64,000 nucleotides of DNA from Ardenticatenaceae bacterium (GTDB lineage: Bacteria; Chloroflexota; Anaerolineae; Promineifilales; Promineifilaceae). The stretch covers positions 62,001 through 126,000 of the forward strand of contig JACKBV010000005.1 in assembly GCA_020634315.1 (NCBI GenBank), in the 5' to 3' direction. The first letter of the stretch is position 1, and the number at the start of each line of letters is the position of its first letter. The position numbers and the translations under genes are program-made. Of this stretch, positions 51,815-60,047 are shown piece after piece. Under the pieces are notes generated by a model. The model was not told where the DNA came from and did no database searches. It saw nothing but the letters and a program-made list of their open reading frames with translations.

Positions 51815-53021
51815 GATGACAACGGTGTTGCGTAAACGGCTGCGTTTTGCGCCGTATTGGTATGTGATTGGCTTTTTGTTGGGGGTAACGGCCGTTCTCC
51901 TCATCACACACTGGGTAACAGGCACAACGCCCGACCGCGTTGCCATTCACATTGCGGCCCTCGATTTTGACATTTATTGGTACGGCATCTGGATCGTTGG
52001 CGGCATCAGTTTGGGCGCTTATGTCGTGTCCGATTTGGTACGAGAACGGGGAACGGCCGTTTTCCAGGTACACGTCCCCGTATCGGTACAGCAAACCCCC
52101 ATCTCGACACTTGATTTACCTGAAGAAATCGCACAAATCTTGCAGAAAAACAAAGTGGACACCGTGGGTGATTTACTGCTGCAATGGGGCTTTGACCCAC
52201 GTTATCTGGGGCTGAATGCCACTGGCTTAGAAACGACGCGTCAGGCACTGCTGCGTGTGCCTGCTGTGCAGCCGGAATGGCTGGACAAGGCTCCCTGGCG
52301 TGCCTGGAATCCAGACCACGTTTGGAATGGCATTGTTTGGGCTTTGATTTTAGCCGTGATTGGGGCGCGTCTTTATCATGTGCTGACGCCCTCGCCAAGC
52401 ATGGCGGCGGTAGGCATTACATCCCCACTCGATTATTTGCGCAATCCGTACAAAGTCTTGGATTTTCGCAGTGGCGGATTGGGCATTTATGGCGGCATTG
52501 CCGGGGGTGCGTTGGGCTTGTGGCTCTACACACGGCGGCAGCACATTCCCATGACGCCTTTAGCCGATTATGCGGTGATTGGCGTCGCCTTGGGACAGGT
52601 GTTTGGTCGTTGGGGTAACTTTTTCAACCAGGAATTATACGGCCGTCCCACCGATGTCCCTTGGGCAATCACCATTGATCCGCTTTACCGCCTGCCTGCG
52701 TATAGCGAGTTTTCTCGTTTTCATCCTGCATTTCTCTACGAATCGCTGTGGAGCCTGTTGACCTTTGTGATTCTTATGACCATCTTGCGCCGCTTCTCAA
52801 ACAAACTGCTCAGTGGTGATTTGATGGCGCTCTACCTCATTTTTTATGCTATCGGCCGTACTTTATTGGAGATGGTGCGCCTGGACAGCCGTACCATGAA
52901 CCTCGCCGGGGTAGAATTGAATATGGCTGTAGCAACCTTTGTCTCTCTTATCTTGGCCTTTTTGATGGCTGTCTGGATTGCCGTGCGCCATCTTCGTTTA
53001 AGGAATGGTGAGAGGGACTAA
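51807..53021 (+). CDS. lgt: Prolipoprotein diacylglyceryl transferase homologue with an inserted helix-hairpin-helix segment
   Basis: Attaches diacylglycerol to lipobox Cys of prolipoproteins. Core motifs remain: WNPDHVWNGIVWALILAVIGARLYHVL, GGLGIYGGIAGGALGLW, ALGQVFGRWGNFFNQELYGRPT (with the key Arg) and HPAFLYESLWSL. Between the first core helix and GARLYHV there is an insertion of about 75 residues. Residues 99-152 (PISTLDLPEEIAQILQK, VDTVGDLLLQWG, GLNATGLETTRQALLRV) resemble the RNA polymerase alpha C-terminal helix-hairpin-helix domain. ATG 51807 overlaps the previous stop. At 404 residues it is longer than typical Lgt. Confidence 0.88.
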   Translation: MSEMTTVLRKRLRFAPYWYVIGFLLGVTAVLLITHWVTGTTPDRVAIHIAALDFDIYWYGIWIVGGISLGAYVVSDLVRERGTAVFQVHVPVSVQQTPISTLDLPEEIAQILQKNKVDTVGDLLLQWGFDPRYLGLNATGLETTRQALLRVPAVQPEWLDKAPWRAWNPDHVWNGIVWALILAVIGARLYHVLTPSPSMAAVGITSPLDYLRNPYKVLDFRSGGLGIYGGIAGGALGLWLYTRRQHIPMTPLADYAVIGVALGQVFGRWGNFFNQELYGRPTDVPWAITIDPLYRLPAYSEFSRFHPAFLYESLWSLLTFVILMTILRRFSNKLLSGDLMALYLIFYAIGRTLLEMVRLDSRTMNLAGVELNMAVATFVSLILAFLMAVWIAVRHLRLRNGERD

Positions 53022-53147
53022 AGTCACCTGTCTTTTACCCTATCAACTCTTTCATAATGAATATGAGTGAGCAACCTGATTTTGGTTGTCACAAATGTGT
53101 CGTGCGCGGTGTTTGTGGGGTAGTTGGAAAATGATCGGGGGTATACG

Positions 53148-54071
53148 ATGATTGAAGCTGTGGGCTTGGGCAAAACGTTTGATGAATTTACGGCCGTTTA
53201 CGATCTATCGCTATCGGTACAGGCCGGTGAATTACTGGCTTTGCTTGGCCCCAATGGGGCAGGCAAGACAACCACTGTACGCATGTTGGGCGCTATCTTA
53301 CGCCCAACCACCGGGCACGCACGGGTGAATGGGCACGATGTCGTGCTGGAAGCGGACAAAATACGCCACTCTATGGGCATGCTCACTGAACAACCCGGTC
53401 TCTATTTACGCATGAGCGGGTTGGAGTATTTGGTTTTTTACGGCCGTTTATACGGCCTTTCCGACGACCTCATCAAAAAGCGAGCCATCAACCTCTTTGA
53501 ACGCTTTAACATGCCTGGAGCCTATACCCGCCGTCTTGGTGAATACTCCAAAGGGATGCGCCAAAAAGTCGGGTTGATTCGCGCCATGCTCCACGATCCC
53601 GCCGTACTGCTTTTGGATGAGCCAACTTCCGCCATGGACCCACACAGCGCCAAATTAGTGCGCGATGCCATTCGCGAACTGCGTGACGATAAACGCACCA
53701 TCATCCTCTGTACGCACAACCTGCCCGAAGCCGAAAGCCTGTCTGACCGCATTGCTATCATCAAACGCGGCACTATCGTTGCCGAAGGCACTGCTATCGA
53801 ACTAAAGCAGCAGCTACTCGGTCAGCCGCAAATCGAACTGCAAGTAGATCGTTACCTGAATGGTGAAGTGGAAGACCTGAGCGATTTGGTCACAGTAGAA
53901 TGGGTGGGCGAAAACACCATTCGCTATCGCACGCCTGATCCCACAGTCACCAATCCCCAACTTGTTCGCCACTTGACAGGGCTTGGCCTGGGTGTCGTTT
54001 CCTTGTATGAAGTCACCCAAAGCCTGGAAGACGTTTATCTCCATGTTGTTGAAGAGACAAAGGATGTTTAA
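53148..54071 (+). CDS. ABC transporter ATP-binding protein
   Basis: 307 residues. Walker A GPNGAGKTTTVRML (about 35), ABC signature YSKGMRQKVGLIRAM, Walker B AVLLLDEPTSAMDP and the His switch IILCTHNLPEAESLSD. The C-terminal quarter (about 230-307) has a beta-rich extension (LGQPQIELQVDRYL). ATG 53148 is chosen over TTG 53124. Followed closely by a permease gene, forming an ABC-2 exporter unit; substrate unknown. Confidence 0.95.
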   Translation: MIEAVGLGKTFDEFTAVYDLSLSVQAGELLALLGPNGAGKTTTVRMLGAILRPTTGHARVNGHDVVLEADKIRHSMGMLTEQPGLYLRMSGLEYLVFYGRLYGLSDDLIKKRAINLFERFNMPGAYTRRLGEYSKGMRQKVGLIRAMLHDPAVLLLDEPTSAMDPHSAKLVRDAIRELRDDKRTIILCTHNLPEAESLSDRIAIIKRGTIVAEGTAIELKQQLLGQPQIELQVDRYLNGEVEDLSDLVTVEWVGENTIRYRTPDPTVTNPQLVRHLTGLGLGVVSLYEVTQSLEDVYLHVVEETKDV

Positions 54072-54125
54072 TTGGAGAGTGGAGACTCTTGTTGCTCTCC
54101 AGTTTCCGATTCTGAACTGATTATT

Positions 54126-55580
54126 ATGACAGCAATAACCACGCTTCTCCCCAGGAAAAATGATTGGCAGATGGCCTTTATCGTGACCCGGCGCGAAGTG
54201 CGCGACGCATTTCGTGATTGGCGCATCATCATCCCCATTTTCTTGCTCACCCTGGCTTTCCCGGCACTGATGAACTTTACGGCCGGCCGCATGGTTGGTT
54301 TTGTGGAAGAATACGGGGCAGACATCATTGCCAATCAACTCATCCCGTTTTTGTTGTTGGTCGTTGGTTTCTTCCCCATGTCTTTTTCCCTGGTCATTGC
54401 CCTGGAAACCTTTGTCGGCGAAAAAGAGCGCAAAAGCCTGGAGCCTTTGCTGGCAACGCCCTTAACCAATATGCAGCTTTACATGGGCAAGATGATGGCC
54501 TCGTTGGTGCCGCCATTGCTTGCCAGTTATGCCGGTATGACCGTGTATCTCATTGCCTTGAAGCTGTCGGTTGATTGGTCGCCAACCTGGCAATTGTTCG
54601 TGCAGACGCTTTTGATCACCACCATCCAGGGTTTTATCATGGTGGCTGGAGCCGTGATCATTTCCAGCCAGACCACCAGTGTGCGTGCGGCTAATTTGCT
54701 CGCCAGTTTCATCATTATTCCCATGGCGTTGCTGATTCAGTTTGAGGCTGTAGCGATGTTTTGGGGCAACCATAGCGGGTTGTGGTGGCTGATTTTCGGA
54801 TTGGTGCTGACTGCTTTGGTTTTGATGCGTATGGGCACGGCCATTTTTAACCGCGAAGAACTGCTGGGGCGAGACATTGACCAGATTCGCCTGGGCTGGA
54901 TGTGGCAGCAATTTTGGACGCGGTTCAGTGGCAAGAGTGAAACGGGTTATCCCAATCCTGTTGCCTGGTATCGGCAAACATTCGCTATTTTGGGGCAGTT
55001 GCGCGTCCCGATTGTGATTATGATATTGGCTCTCATTGGCGGCGCTGCGGCCGGGGTCATTGTTGGGCGTATGTATGTGCTGCCAGCGGGATTTCAGGCT
55101 GAACTGCGCGGCGACAACATTGTCCGCAACCTGGAACAATTGGAGATGCTGGTTGGGGCATTGCCTTACGTGATTTTGGCGCAAAATGTGCGTGTGCTGT
55201 TGTTGATGGCGCTGCTGGGTGTCTTTACCTTTGGCGTGTTGTCTATCCTCATTTTTATGCTGCCAATTGGCCTGATTGGTTACATTGCCGCGCAATTTGC
55301 CCTGGCTGGGCAAAATCCATACACATTTTTGCTGGGCGCAATTTTGCCCCATGCTGTCATTGAAATCCCGGCGCTGCTGATCGCGGCTGCGGCTGCGCTG
55401 CGCTGGCATATTACGGTTATTTCTCCTCCACCAGATCGCACCTTGAGCGAAGGGTTTTTGATTGCTGCGGCCGATTTTGTCCGTTTGCTGTTGGGCGTGG
55501 CTGTACCACTATTGGTGATTTCTGCTTTTGTCGAAGCGTATGTGACGCCGCAGGCGTTGCTGCATATGTATGGCGGATAG
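54126..55580 (+). CDS. ABC-2-type permease fused to a SpoIIM-like domain
   Basis: About 484 residues. The N-terminal half (to about 270) is an ABC-2 permease: IIIPIFLLTLAFPALMNF, ALETFVGEKERKSLEPLLATPL (the family cytoplasmic motif) and several helices. The C-terminal half from about 285 resembles SpoIIM/DUF95 integral membrane proteins: LLMALLGVFTFGVLSILIFM, LGAILPHAVIEIPALLIAAAAAL and FVRLLLGVAVPLLVISAFVEAYVTP. About ten helices. The start is uncertain: ATG 54126 gives a sensible N-terminus but no Shine-Dalgarno, and ATG 54171 is possible. The fusion links the ABC pair to SpoIIM-type function. Confidence 0.85.
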   Translation: MTAITTLLPRKNDWQMAFIVTRREVRDAFRDWRIIIPIFLLTLAFPALMNFTAGRMVGFVEEYGADIIANQLIPFLLLVVGFFPMSFSLVIALETFVGEKERKSLEPLLATPLTNMQLYMGKMMASLVPPLLASYAGMTVYLIALKLSVDWSPTWQLFVQTLLITTIQGFIMVAGAVIISSQTTSVRAANLLASFIIIPMALLIQFEAVAMFWGNHSGLWWLIFGLVLTALVLMRMGTAIFNREELLGRDIDQIRLGWMWQQFWTRFSGKSETGYPNPVAWYRQTFAILGQLRVPIVIMILALIGGAAAGVIVGRMYVLPAGFQAELRGDNIVRNLEQLEMLVGALPYVILAQNVRVLLLMALLGVFTFGVLSILIFMLPIGLIGYIAAQFALAGQNPYTFLLGAILPHAVIEIPALLIAAAAALRWHITVISPPPDRTLSEGFLIAAADFVRLLLGVAVPLLVISAFVEAYVTPQALLHMYGG

Positions 55581-55587
55581 CGCCTCT

Positions 55588-55869
55588 TTACTTGCGCCGT
55601 TTTTCTAGCTCGTCCTCCACATCAGCCCAGGTCAGATCACGGGAGATGAGGAGGACGAGGGTGTGGTAGATGAGATCGGCCGTTTCCTCGATCAGGCGCT
55701 CGTTTCCCTGCCCTTTTGCTGCCAAAATCACTTCTACTGCTTCTTCACCAACCTTTTTTACGATTTCATCTTCGCCTGCTTGCAGCAAACTGGCTGTGTA
55801 AGAGTTTGGGGTTGGGTTTGCCTTTCGTTCCTGTAAAATTGCTTGTAGTTCAATAATTGTGTTGCTCAT
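55588..55869 (-). CDS. hisE: Phosphoribosyl-ATP pyrophosphatase
   Basis: Step 2 of histidine synthesis: PRATP to PRAMP. 93 residues from ATG 55869 (AAGGAC upstream; an in-frame ATG at 55887 would add six residues). MazG-like helical fold: VGEEAVEVILAAKGQG and LIEETADLIYHTLVLL hold the metal-binding Glu/Asp. Last gene of the his operon, convergent with the ABC permease with 7 bp between stops. Confidence 0.96.
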   Translation of the reverse strand: MSNTIIELQAILQERKANPTPNSYTASLLQAGEDEIVKKVGEEAVEVILAAKGQGNERLIEETADLIYHTLVLLISRDLTWADVEDELEKRRK

Positions 55870-55879
55870 TGTGTTGTCC

Positions 55880-56221
55880 TTAGTCAATGTTTAGCGTTCG
55901 ATAAAAACAAGTTTGGTTGCCTGTGTGGCAGGCTGGCCCGGCCGGGTCTACCAGGATGAGGAGGGTGTCGCTGTCGCAGTCGTGGCGAATTTCGCGCACA
56001 CGCTGGACATTGCCGGAGGTGGCTCCTTTGTGCCACAATTCCTGGCGGCTGCGGCTCCAGAAGTGGGTTTCGCCGGTTTCTTGCGTCAGCCGTAGGGATT
56101 CGGCGTTCATCCAGGCGACCATGAGAACTTGGAGGGTGGCGGCGTCTTGGATAACGGCCGTTATCAACCCCTTCTCATCAAATCGTAAATCGTCATTTGT
56201 CATTTGCAAATCAGCGTTCAT
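55880..56221 (-). CDS. hisI: Phosphoribosyl-AMP cyclohydrolase
   Basis: Step 3 of histidine synthesis. 113 residues with SRSRQELWHKGATSGNVQRV, the metal-site IRHDCDSDTLLILVD and GPACHTGNQTCF. Zn/Mg-binding cysteines are visible. Overlaps hisF by 4 bases (ATGA), implying coupling. Monofunctional, with HisE as a separate gene, as in many non-proteobacteria. Confidence 0.96.
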   Translation of the reverse strand: MNADLQMTNDDLRFDEKGLITAVIQDAATLQVLMVAWMNAESLRLTQETGETHFWSRSRQELWHKGATSGNVQRVREIRHDCDSDTLLILVDPAGPACHTGNQTCFYRTLNID

Positions 56222-56991
56222 TGGCGCACCGGGATTCCTTGTTGTGCCAGGTAATCTTTCACTTCAGCAATTGTCAACTGCTTGTAATGAAACAGCGATG
56301 CGGCCAGCGCCGCATCTGCGCCGCCAACGGTGAGCGCCTCGGCAAAATGAGCCAATGTGCCTGCTCCGCCAGAGGCAATGACAGGGATGTTCACCGCGTC
56401 GCTAATGGCGCGGGTCAATTCGATGTCGTAGCCATTTTGCGTGCCATCGCCATCCATGCTGGTAAGCAAAATTTCGCCCGCGCCGCGGCGCTCGGCTTCG
56501 ATGGCCCATTCGACGGCATCTAGCCCGGTGGGAGTGCGCCCGCCGCGCACATAGACTTCCCAGCGCGGCGTTGTGGATTGTGGACGGCCGATTCTTCTGG
56601 CATCAATGGCGACCACCACTGCCTGACTGCCAAAGGCCGCTGCGCCCTGGCTAATGAGGTCGGGGCTGCGCACGGCGGCCGAATTGATGCTGATTTTGTC
56701 GGCTCCGGCACGCAGAATAGCCCGCATGTCATCGACGGTGCGGATGCCACCGCCGATGGTGAAGGGGATGAATACTTGCTCGGCAACAGCGCGGGCTAAT
56801 TCCATGACGGTGTCGCGGGCTTCGTGGGTGGCGGTGATGTCGAGAAAGACAAGCTCGTCGGCTCCGGCGGCGTCGTAGACTTTGGCTTGTTCGACCGGAT
56901 CGCCCGCGTCGCGCAGTTCGACAAAGTTGACGCCTTTGACGACACGGCCGTTTTTCACGTCTAAACAGGGTATGATTCGTTTTGCCAGCAT
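56218..56991 (-). CDS. hisF: Imidazole glycerol phosphate synthase, cyclase subunit
   Basis: Step 5, with HisH. TIM barrel of 257 residues: IIPCLDVKNGRVVKGVNF (catalytic Asp near residue 11) and AIDARRIG (second Asp near 130), phosphate site IPVIASGGAGTLAHF. ATG 56991 with AAAGG upstream is chosen; a longer in-frame ORF to 57111 lacks support and would overlap the methyltransferase. It follows the methyltransferase by 7 bp. Confidence 0.96.
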   Translation of the reverse strand: MLAKRIIPCLDVKNGRVVKGVNFVELRDAGDPVEQAKVYDAAGADELVFLDITATHEARDTVMELARAVAEQVFIPFTIGGGIRTVDDMRAILRAGADKISINSAAVRSPDLISQGAAAFGSQAVVVAIDARRIGRPQSTTPRWEVYVRGGRTPTGLDAVEWAIEAERRGAGEILLTSMDGDGTQNGYDIELTRAISDAVNIPVIASGGAGTLAHFAEALTVGGADAALAASLFHYKQLTIAEVKDYLAQQGIPVRQ

Positions 56992-56998
56992 AAGATTT

Positions 56999-57715
56999 TT
57001 ACCTTTTTGCGGTTTCGTTTTTCTGAAACAGAAATTGCATGGATGATGTTTGTGGCGAGACGGCCGTTTCCTCGTCGAAAAACGCACAGGCCAGTTGACA
57101 GTCCAGGCCAACCTGCGCGGCGGCGGTGATAATTTGTGGCGCTGTGTAAAGCTGCCAGGAAAAAGTCTCTTCGTGGCCGTCTGTGCCGTATGTCAGGTGG
57201 GCGGTGAGGCGGTTGTCCGCCAGGGTTTCGCAGATGGTGACGGGAACGCCTTTTGGCTGCGCCATGCGCGTGCGCGTTTGCCAGGAAAAATGTTCCCGAT
57301 TGTAGATGTCGAGGATGAAACGGCCGTTTCGGCGTAATTTGTCGCTGATTTGCTGCAAAATCTGGGCATTTGTCTGGGCATCAAAGTAGCCAAAACTTTG
57401 CCAGAGACAGATGATGGCATCAAAGTCGCCGGGAAGTTGTGCCAGGTGGCGCATGTCCTGCTGCCGATAAGTGACGTTTGTCGGCGCGTCAGTTTGCGCT
57501 TTTGCCAGCGCCAAAAGATTGATGTCAATGCCGGTCATGGTGTAACCGGCGGCGGCGAGGGCATTGGTGTGCCGACCTTGCCCGCAGCAAAGATCGAGGA
57601 TGTGTGTATAGGGTGGATTGGGCAAACAGCGGCAGACAAACGCCAATTCTTGGGCTGTATACGGCCGTGTCTCTAAAAACTGCTCAAACCAGTGTGTTGA
57701 ATAGGCGTTGATCAT
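56999..57715 (-). CDS. Class I SAM-dependent methyltransferase within the his operon
   Basis: About 238 residues. The SAM motif is THILDLCCGQGRHTNALAAAGY, then MTGIDINLLALA, and FDAIICLWQSFGYF in the third motif. It lies inside the his operon between DinB and hisF, with tight spacing. ATG 57715 (MINAYSTHWF) is chosen over 57733, which overlaps dinB. Substrate unknown; it may simply be co-transcribed with histidine genes. Confidence 0.88.
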   Translation of the reverse strand: MINAYSTHWFEQFLETRPYTAQELAFVCRCLPNPPYTHILDLCCGQGRHTNALAAAGYTMTGIDINLLALAKAQTDAPTNVTYRQQDMRHLAQLPGDFDAIICLWQSFGYFDAQTNAQILQQISDKLRRNGRFILDIYNREHFSWQTRTRMAQPKGVPVTICETLADNRLTAHLTYGTDGHEETFSWQLYTAPQIITAAAQVGLDCQLACAFFDEETAVSPQTSSMQFLFQKNETAKR

Positions 57716-57717
57716 CG

Positions 57718-58179
57718 TCAATTGGTGCGCCAATCCCAGAGCGCGTAAGCGTTTTCTGCGGCCAGTTTATAGCCAGCCTGCCCTAAAATGAGGCCGATTT
57801 CGCCGTGATGGTAACTGTCATGGGCGATGAGATAGCCGAGGAAGGAGGTGATGGGGCCACGAAAGCCTTTCACTTTTCCCGCTTCCAGACTGCGTGTTAA
57901 CAGCCCGGCAACGGCCGTTCCCGAAGCCGTTAACGCGGCCAGCAGCAGCTCATGATCGCTCGTTTGTGCGCTGTTGACTTTGCGCAAGGCGGCCATCAGG
58001 TCGGGGGCGGCTGGCTCCAGCCAGGCAAGGCGGTTGTTGTGGATGTGTGCCAGCACTGCGCCGGCACTGCGCCCTTTGCCGCCGATTTTTGCGCCCAAAG
58101 CTGCGGGCGGAATGGCGGCGACGAATTGCTCATTTAAGCGGCAGTGGGTTTGCCAGGTCACTAAAATATCGTTTTCCAT
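57718..58179 (-). CDS. DinB/YfiT-like putative metal-dependent enzyme
   Basis: A 153-residue DinB-type four-helix-bundle protein. The metal-ligand histidines are visible in AGAVLAHIHNNRLAW and LIAHDSYHHGEIGLIL. Such proteins bind a divalent metal and often use thiol cofactors, but the reaction is unknown. It stands between VOC and methyltransferase genes in the his operon. Confidence 0.87.
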   Translation of the reverse strand: MENDILVTWQTHCRLNEQFVAAIPPAALGAKIGGKGRSAGAVLAHIHNNRLAWLEPAAPDLMAALRKVNSAQTSDHELLLAALTASGTAVAGLLTRSLEAGKVKGFRGPITSFLGYLIAHDSYHHGEIGLILGQAGYKLAAENAYALWDWRTN

Positions 58180-58234
58180 GGTTTTTCCCTGATTCAGGAG
58201 GTCAACGTTTTACCGACAACCTCCGGCGGACTGC

Positions 58235-58618
58235 TCATTTTGTGATTTCGATGCGATTGCCGTCCGGGTCGAGGATGACGCTTTCATAGTAGCCATCGCC
58301 GGTGGTGCGCGGCTCGCCAACGACGCGGTAGCCATCGTTGCGCAGGCGTTCGGTAAGCTGGTTAACGGCCGTTTCATCCCCCACACTCATTGCCAGATGT
58401 GCCAGCCCCATCTGCTCGGCGCTGTCGGCGCGTGGCGCGATGTCGGCCCGCTGCATCAGTTCCAGCCGTGCCCCACCCGCAAACGTGACGAAATAGGATT
58501 GAAAGCCGGTACGCGCATTGGTGTATTTGGCAGAGGAACGGCCGTGAAAGTACGTTTCGTAAAATGTGCGCAATGCTTCCAACTGCTGTGTCCAGATAGC
58601 GACATGTTCGATTTTCAT
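58235..58618 (-). CDS. VOC (glyoxalase/bleomycin resistance fold) protein
   Basis: About 127 residues, one vicinal-oxygen-chelate domain: MKIEHVAIWTQQLEALRTFY at the N-terminus (His metal ligand) and VGEPRTTGDGYYESVILDPDGNRIEIT at the end (Glu ligand). ATG 58618 overlaps the HAD stop (ATGA). A longer ORF to 58714 has no support. The reaction is unknown. Confidence 0.9.
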   Translation of the reverse strand: MKIEHVAIWTQQLEALRTFYETYFHGRSSAKYTNARTGFQSYFVTFAGGARLELMQRADIAPRADSAEQMGLAHLAMSVGDETAVNQLTERLRNDGYRVVGEPRTTGDGYYESVILDPDGNRIEITK

Positions 58619-59304
58619 GCGGCGCTCCCATTCAAAATGTGCGGCAAGTCGGCCAATTGGTGAATTTCGTAGGTAACGGGCAGCCGTCCTGGCTGTCGCT
58701 GCGGATTGTACCAACAGGTGTCGATGCCATAGTTCAAGCCGCCTTGCATGTCTGAGCTGAGGCTGTCGCCAATGATGAGCACTTCGGCTTTGGTCGGCTG
58801 CCCCATTTGCGCAAAGGCCACGTCGAAAATGGCCGGGTCTGGCTTGGCAACGCCCACTTCCTCGGAGATGACAAACGCTTCCACGAAGGCGTGAAGCGGG
58901 GAGTGTGCCATGCGCGAGCGCTGCACGGCGGCGATGCCGTTGGTGATGATGGCGATGTGGAAACGGCCGTATAGTTGTTGCAGCAGCGTCTCTGCGCCAT
59001 CTATCAAAAAAACGCCGCGTCCCAAATGCTCCAGGTAACGCTCGCTAAAGGCGGCACTGTCGGCGGTGAGGCCGACAGCGGCAAAGAGGCGGCGAAAGCG
59101 CTCCGTGCGCAGCGCTTGTTGGCTGATGTGCCCTTGCTCATACTCATGCCAGATTTGCGCGTTGATGACGCGATATTGCGCCGCGTGCGTTTCATCAAAA
59201 TCGAGGCGAAAGTCGGCGAAGCTGTTTGTCAGTGCCGACGCTTCCGCTTTGTCGTAATCAAACAAGGTGTTATCCGCGTCAAAAAGTAACCATTGATAGG
59301 TCAT
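58615..59304 (-). CDS. HAD-superfamily phosphatase, YjjG-like; candidate histidinol-phosphatase
   Basis: 229 residues. HAD motif 1 LLFDADNTLFDYDKAE, motif 2 AIITNGIAAVQRS, and motif 4 VLIIGDSLSSDMQGGLNYG. Cap domain of the C1 type, close to E. coli YjjG, a nucleotidase. It begins 14 bp after hisA and is coupled to the VOC gene. No histidinol-phosphatase of the usual HisB-N or PHP type is visible in this operon, so this phosphatase could fill that step; that is inference from context. Confidence 0.9.
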   Translation of the reverse strand: MTYQWLLFDADNTLFDYDKAEASALTNSFADFRLDFDETHAAQYRVINAQIWHEYEQGHISQQALRTERFRRLFAAVGLTADSAAFSERYLEHLGRGVFLIDGAETLLQQLYGRFHIAIITNGIAAVQRSRMAHSPLHAFVEAFVISEEVGVAKPDPAIFDVAFAQMGQPTKAEVLIIGDSLSSDMQGGLNYGIDTCWYNPQRQPGRLPVTYEIHQLADLPHILNGSAA

Positions 59305-59318
59305 ATCGTCTCCATATG

Positions 59319-60047
59319 TTATTTCAGGATGGCAAATGCCTCTTGCAAATTGATACGGCCGTCATAAATTGCACGCCCGGTGATGACCCCAACCACGCCC
59401 TGCGCTGCCAGGGCATGGCAGCGCACAATGTCGTCCAACGTCGCCACACCGCCAGAGGCAATGACGTGCAGCGCGGTCGCCTGGGCCAGCGCCGCTGTTG
59501 CGGCGGCATTGACGCCGGTCAAGACGCCATCGCGGCTGATGTCGGTGTAAATGACGGTTTGCACGCCGAGGCTTTGCATCTGTTGTCCCAGCGCCGCAGG
59601 GGTGATGGCGGTGTCTGTTTGCCAGCCGCGTGTTTTGACACGGCCGTCGCGGGCATCAATGCCCACGGCAATTTTGCTTGCGCCAAACTGGGCGATGGCC
59701 TGTGCTACCAGGTCAGGGTTTTCGATAGCGGCCGTGCCCAAAATGACCCGTGTCACACCCGCATCCAGCGCCCGTTCTACATCAGCCAGGGTGCGAATGC
59801 CCCCGCCAAACTGAACCTTTGCGCCCAAGGCCGTCACGGTTGGCAGCGCCGCCCAATTGGCCGCGCCTGCTTCGTCAAATGCGCCGTCGAGGTTGACGAC
59901 ATGCAGCCAACTGGCTCCAGCGTCCAGCCAACGCTGCCCCATTGCTGCCGGGTCGTCGCCGAAAACGGTTTCTTTGTCGGGGTCGCCGTATTGCAAACGC
60001 ACGATACGGCCGTTTCGTAAGTCAATTGCCGGGTAAATGGTAAACAT
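59319..60047 (-). CDS. hisA: ProFAR isomerase
   Basis: Step 4 of histidine synthesis. TIM barrel of 242 residues: IYPAIDLRNGRIVRL (catalytic Asp near residue 8), AVGIDARDGRVKTRGW (second Asp), phosphate loops GGIRTLADVERAL and ASGGVATLDDIVR. ATG 60047 shares its A with the hisH stop (TAATG), so translation is coupled. GAGATGAG upstream. A longer ORF to 60296 runs over hisH and is rejected. Confidence 0.97.
   Translation of the reverse strand: MFTIYPAIDLRNGRIVRLQYGDPDKETVFGDDPAAMGQRWLDAGASWLHVVNLDGAFDEAGAANWAALPTVTALGAKVQFGGGIRTLADVERALDAGVTRVILGTAAIENPDLVAQAIAQFGASKIAVGIDARDGRVKTRGWQTDTAITPAALGQQMQSLGVQTVIYTDISRDGVLTGVNAAATAALAQATALHVIASGGVATLDDIVRCHALAAQGVVGVITGRAIYDGRINLQEAFAILK

Noticed and set aside
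59226..60020. 264-residue ORF on + strand, antisense to hisA
   Set aside because: It is a shadow of hisA, which has full family motifs; the antisense protein has no recognisable pattern and no ribosome site.
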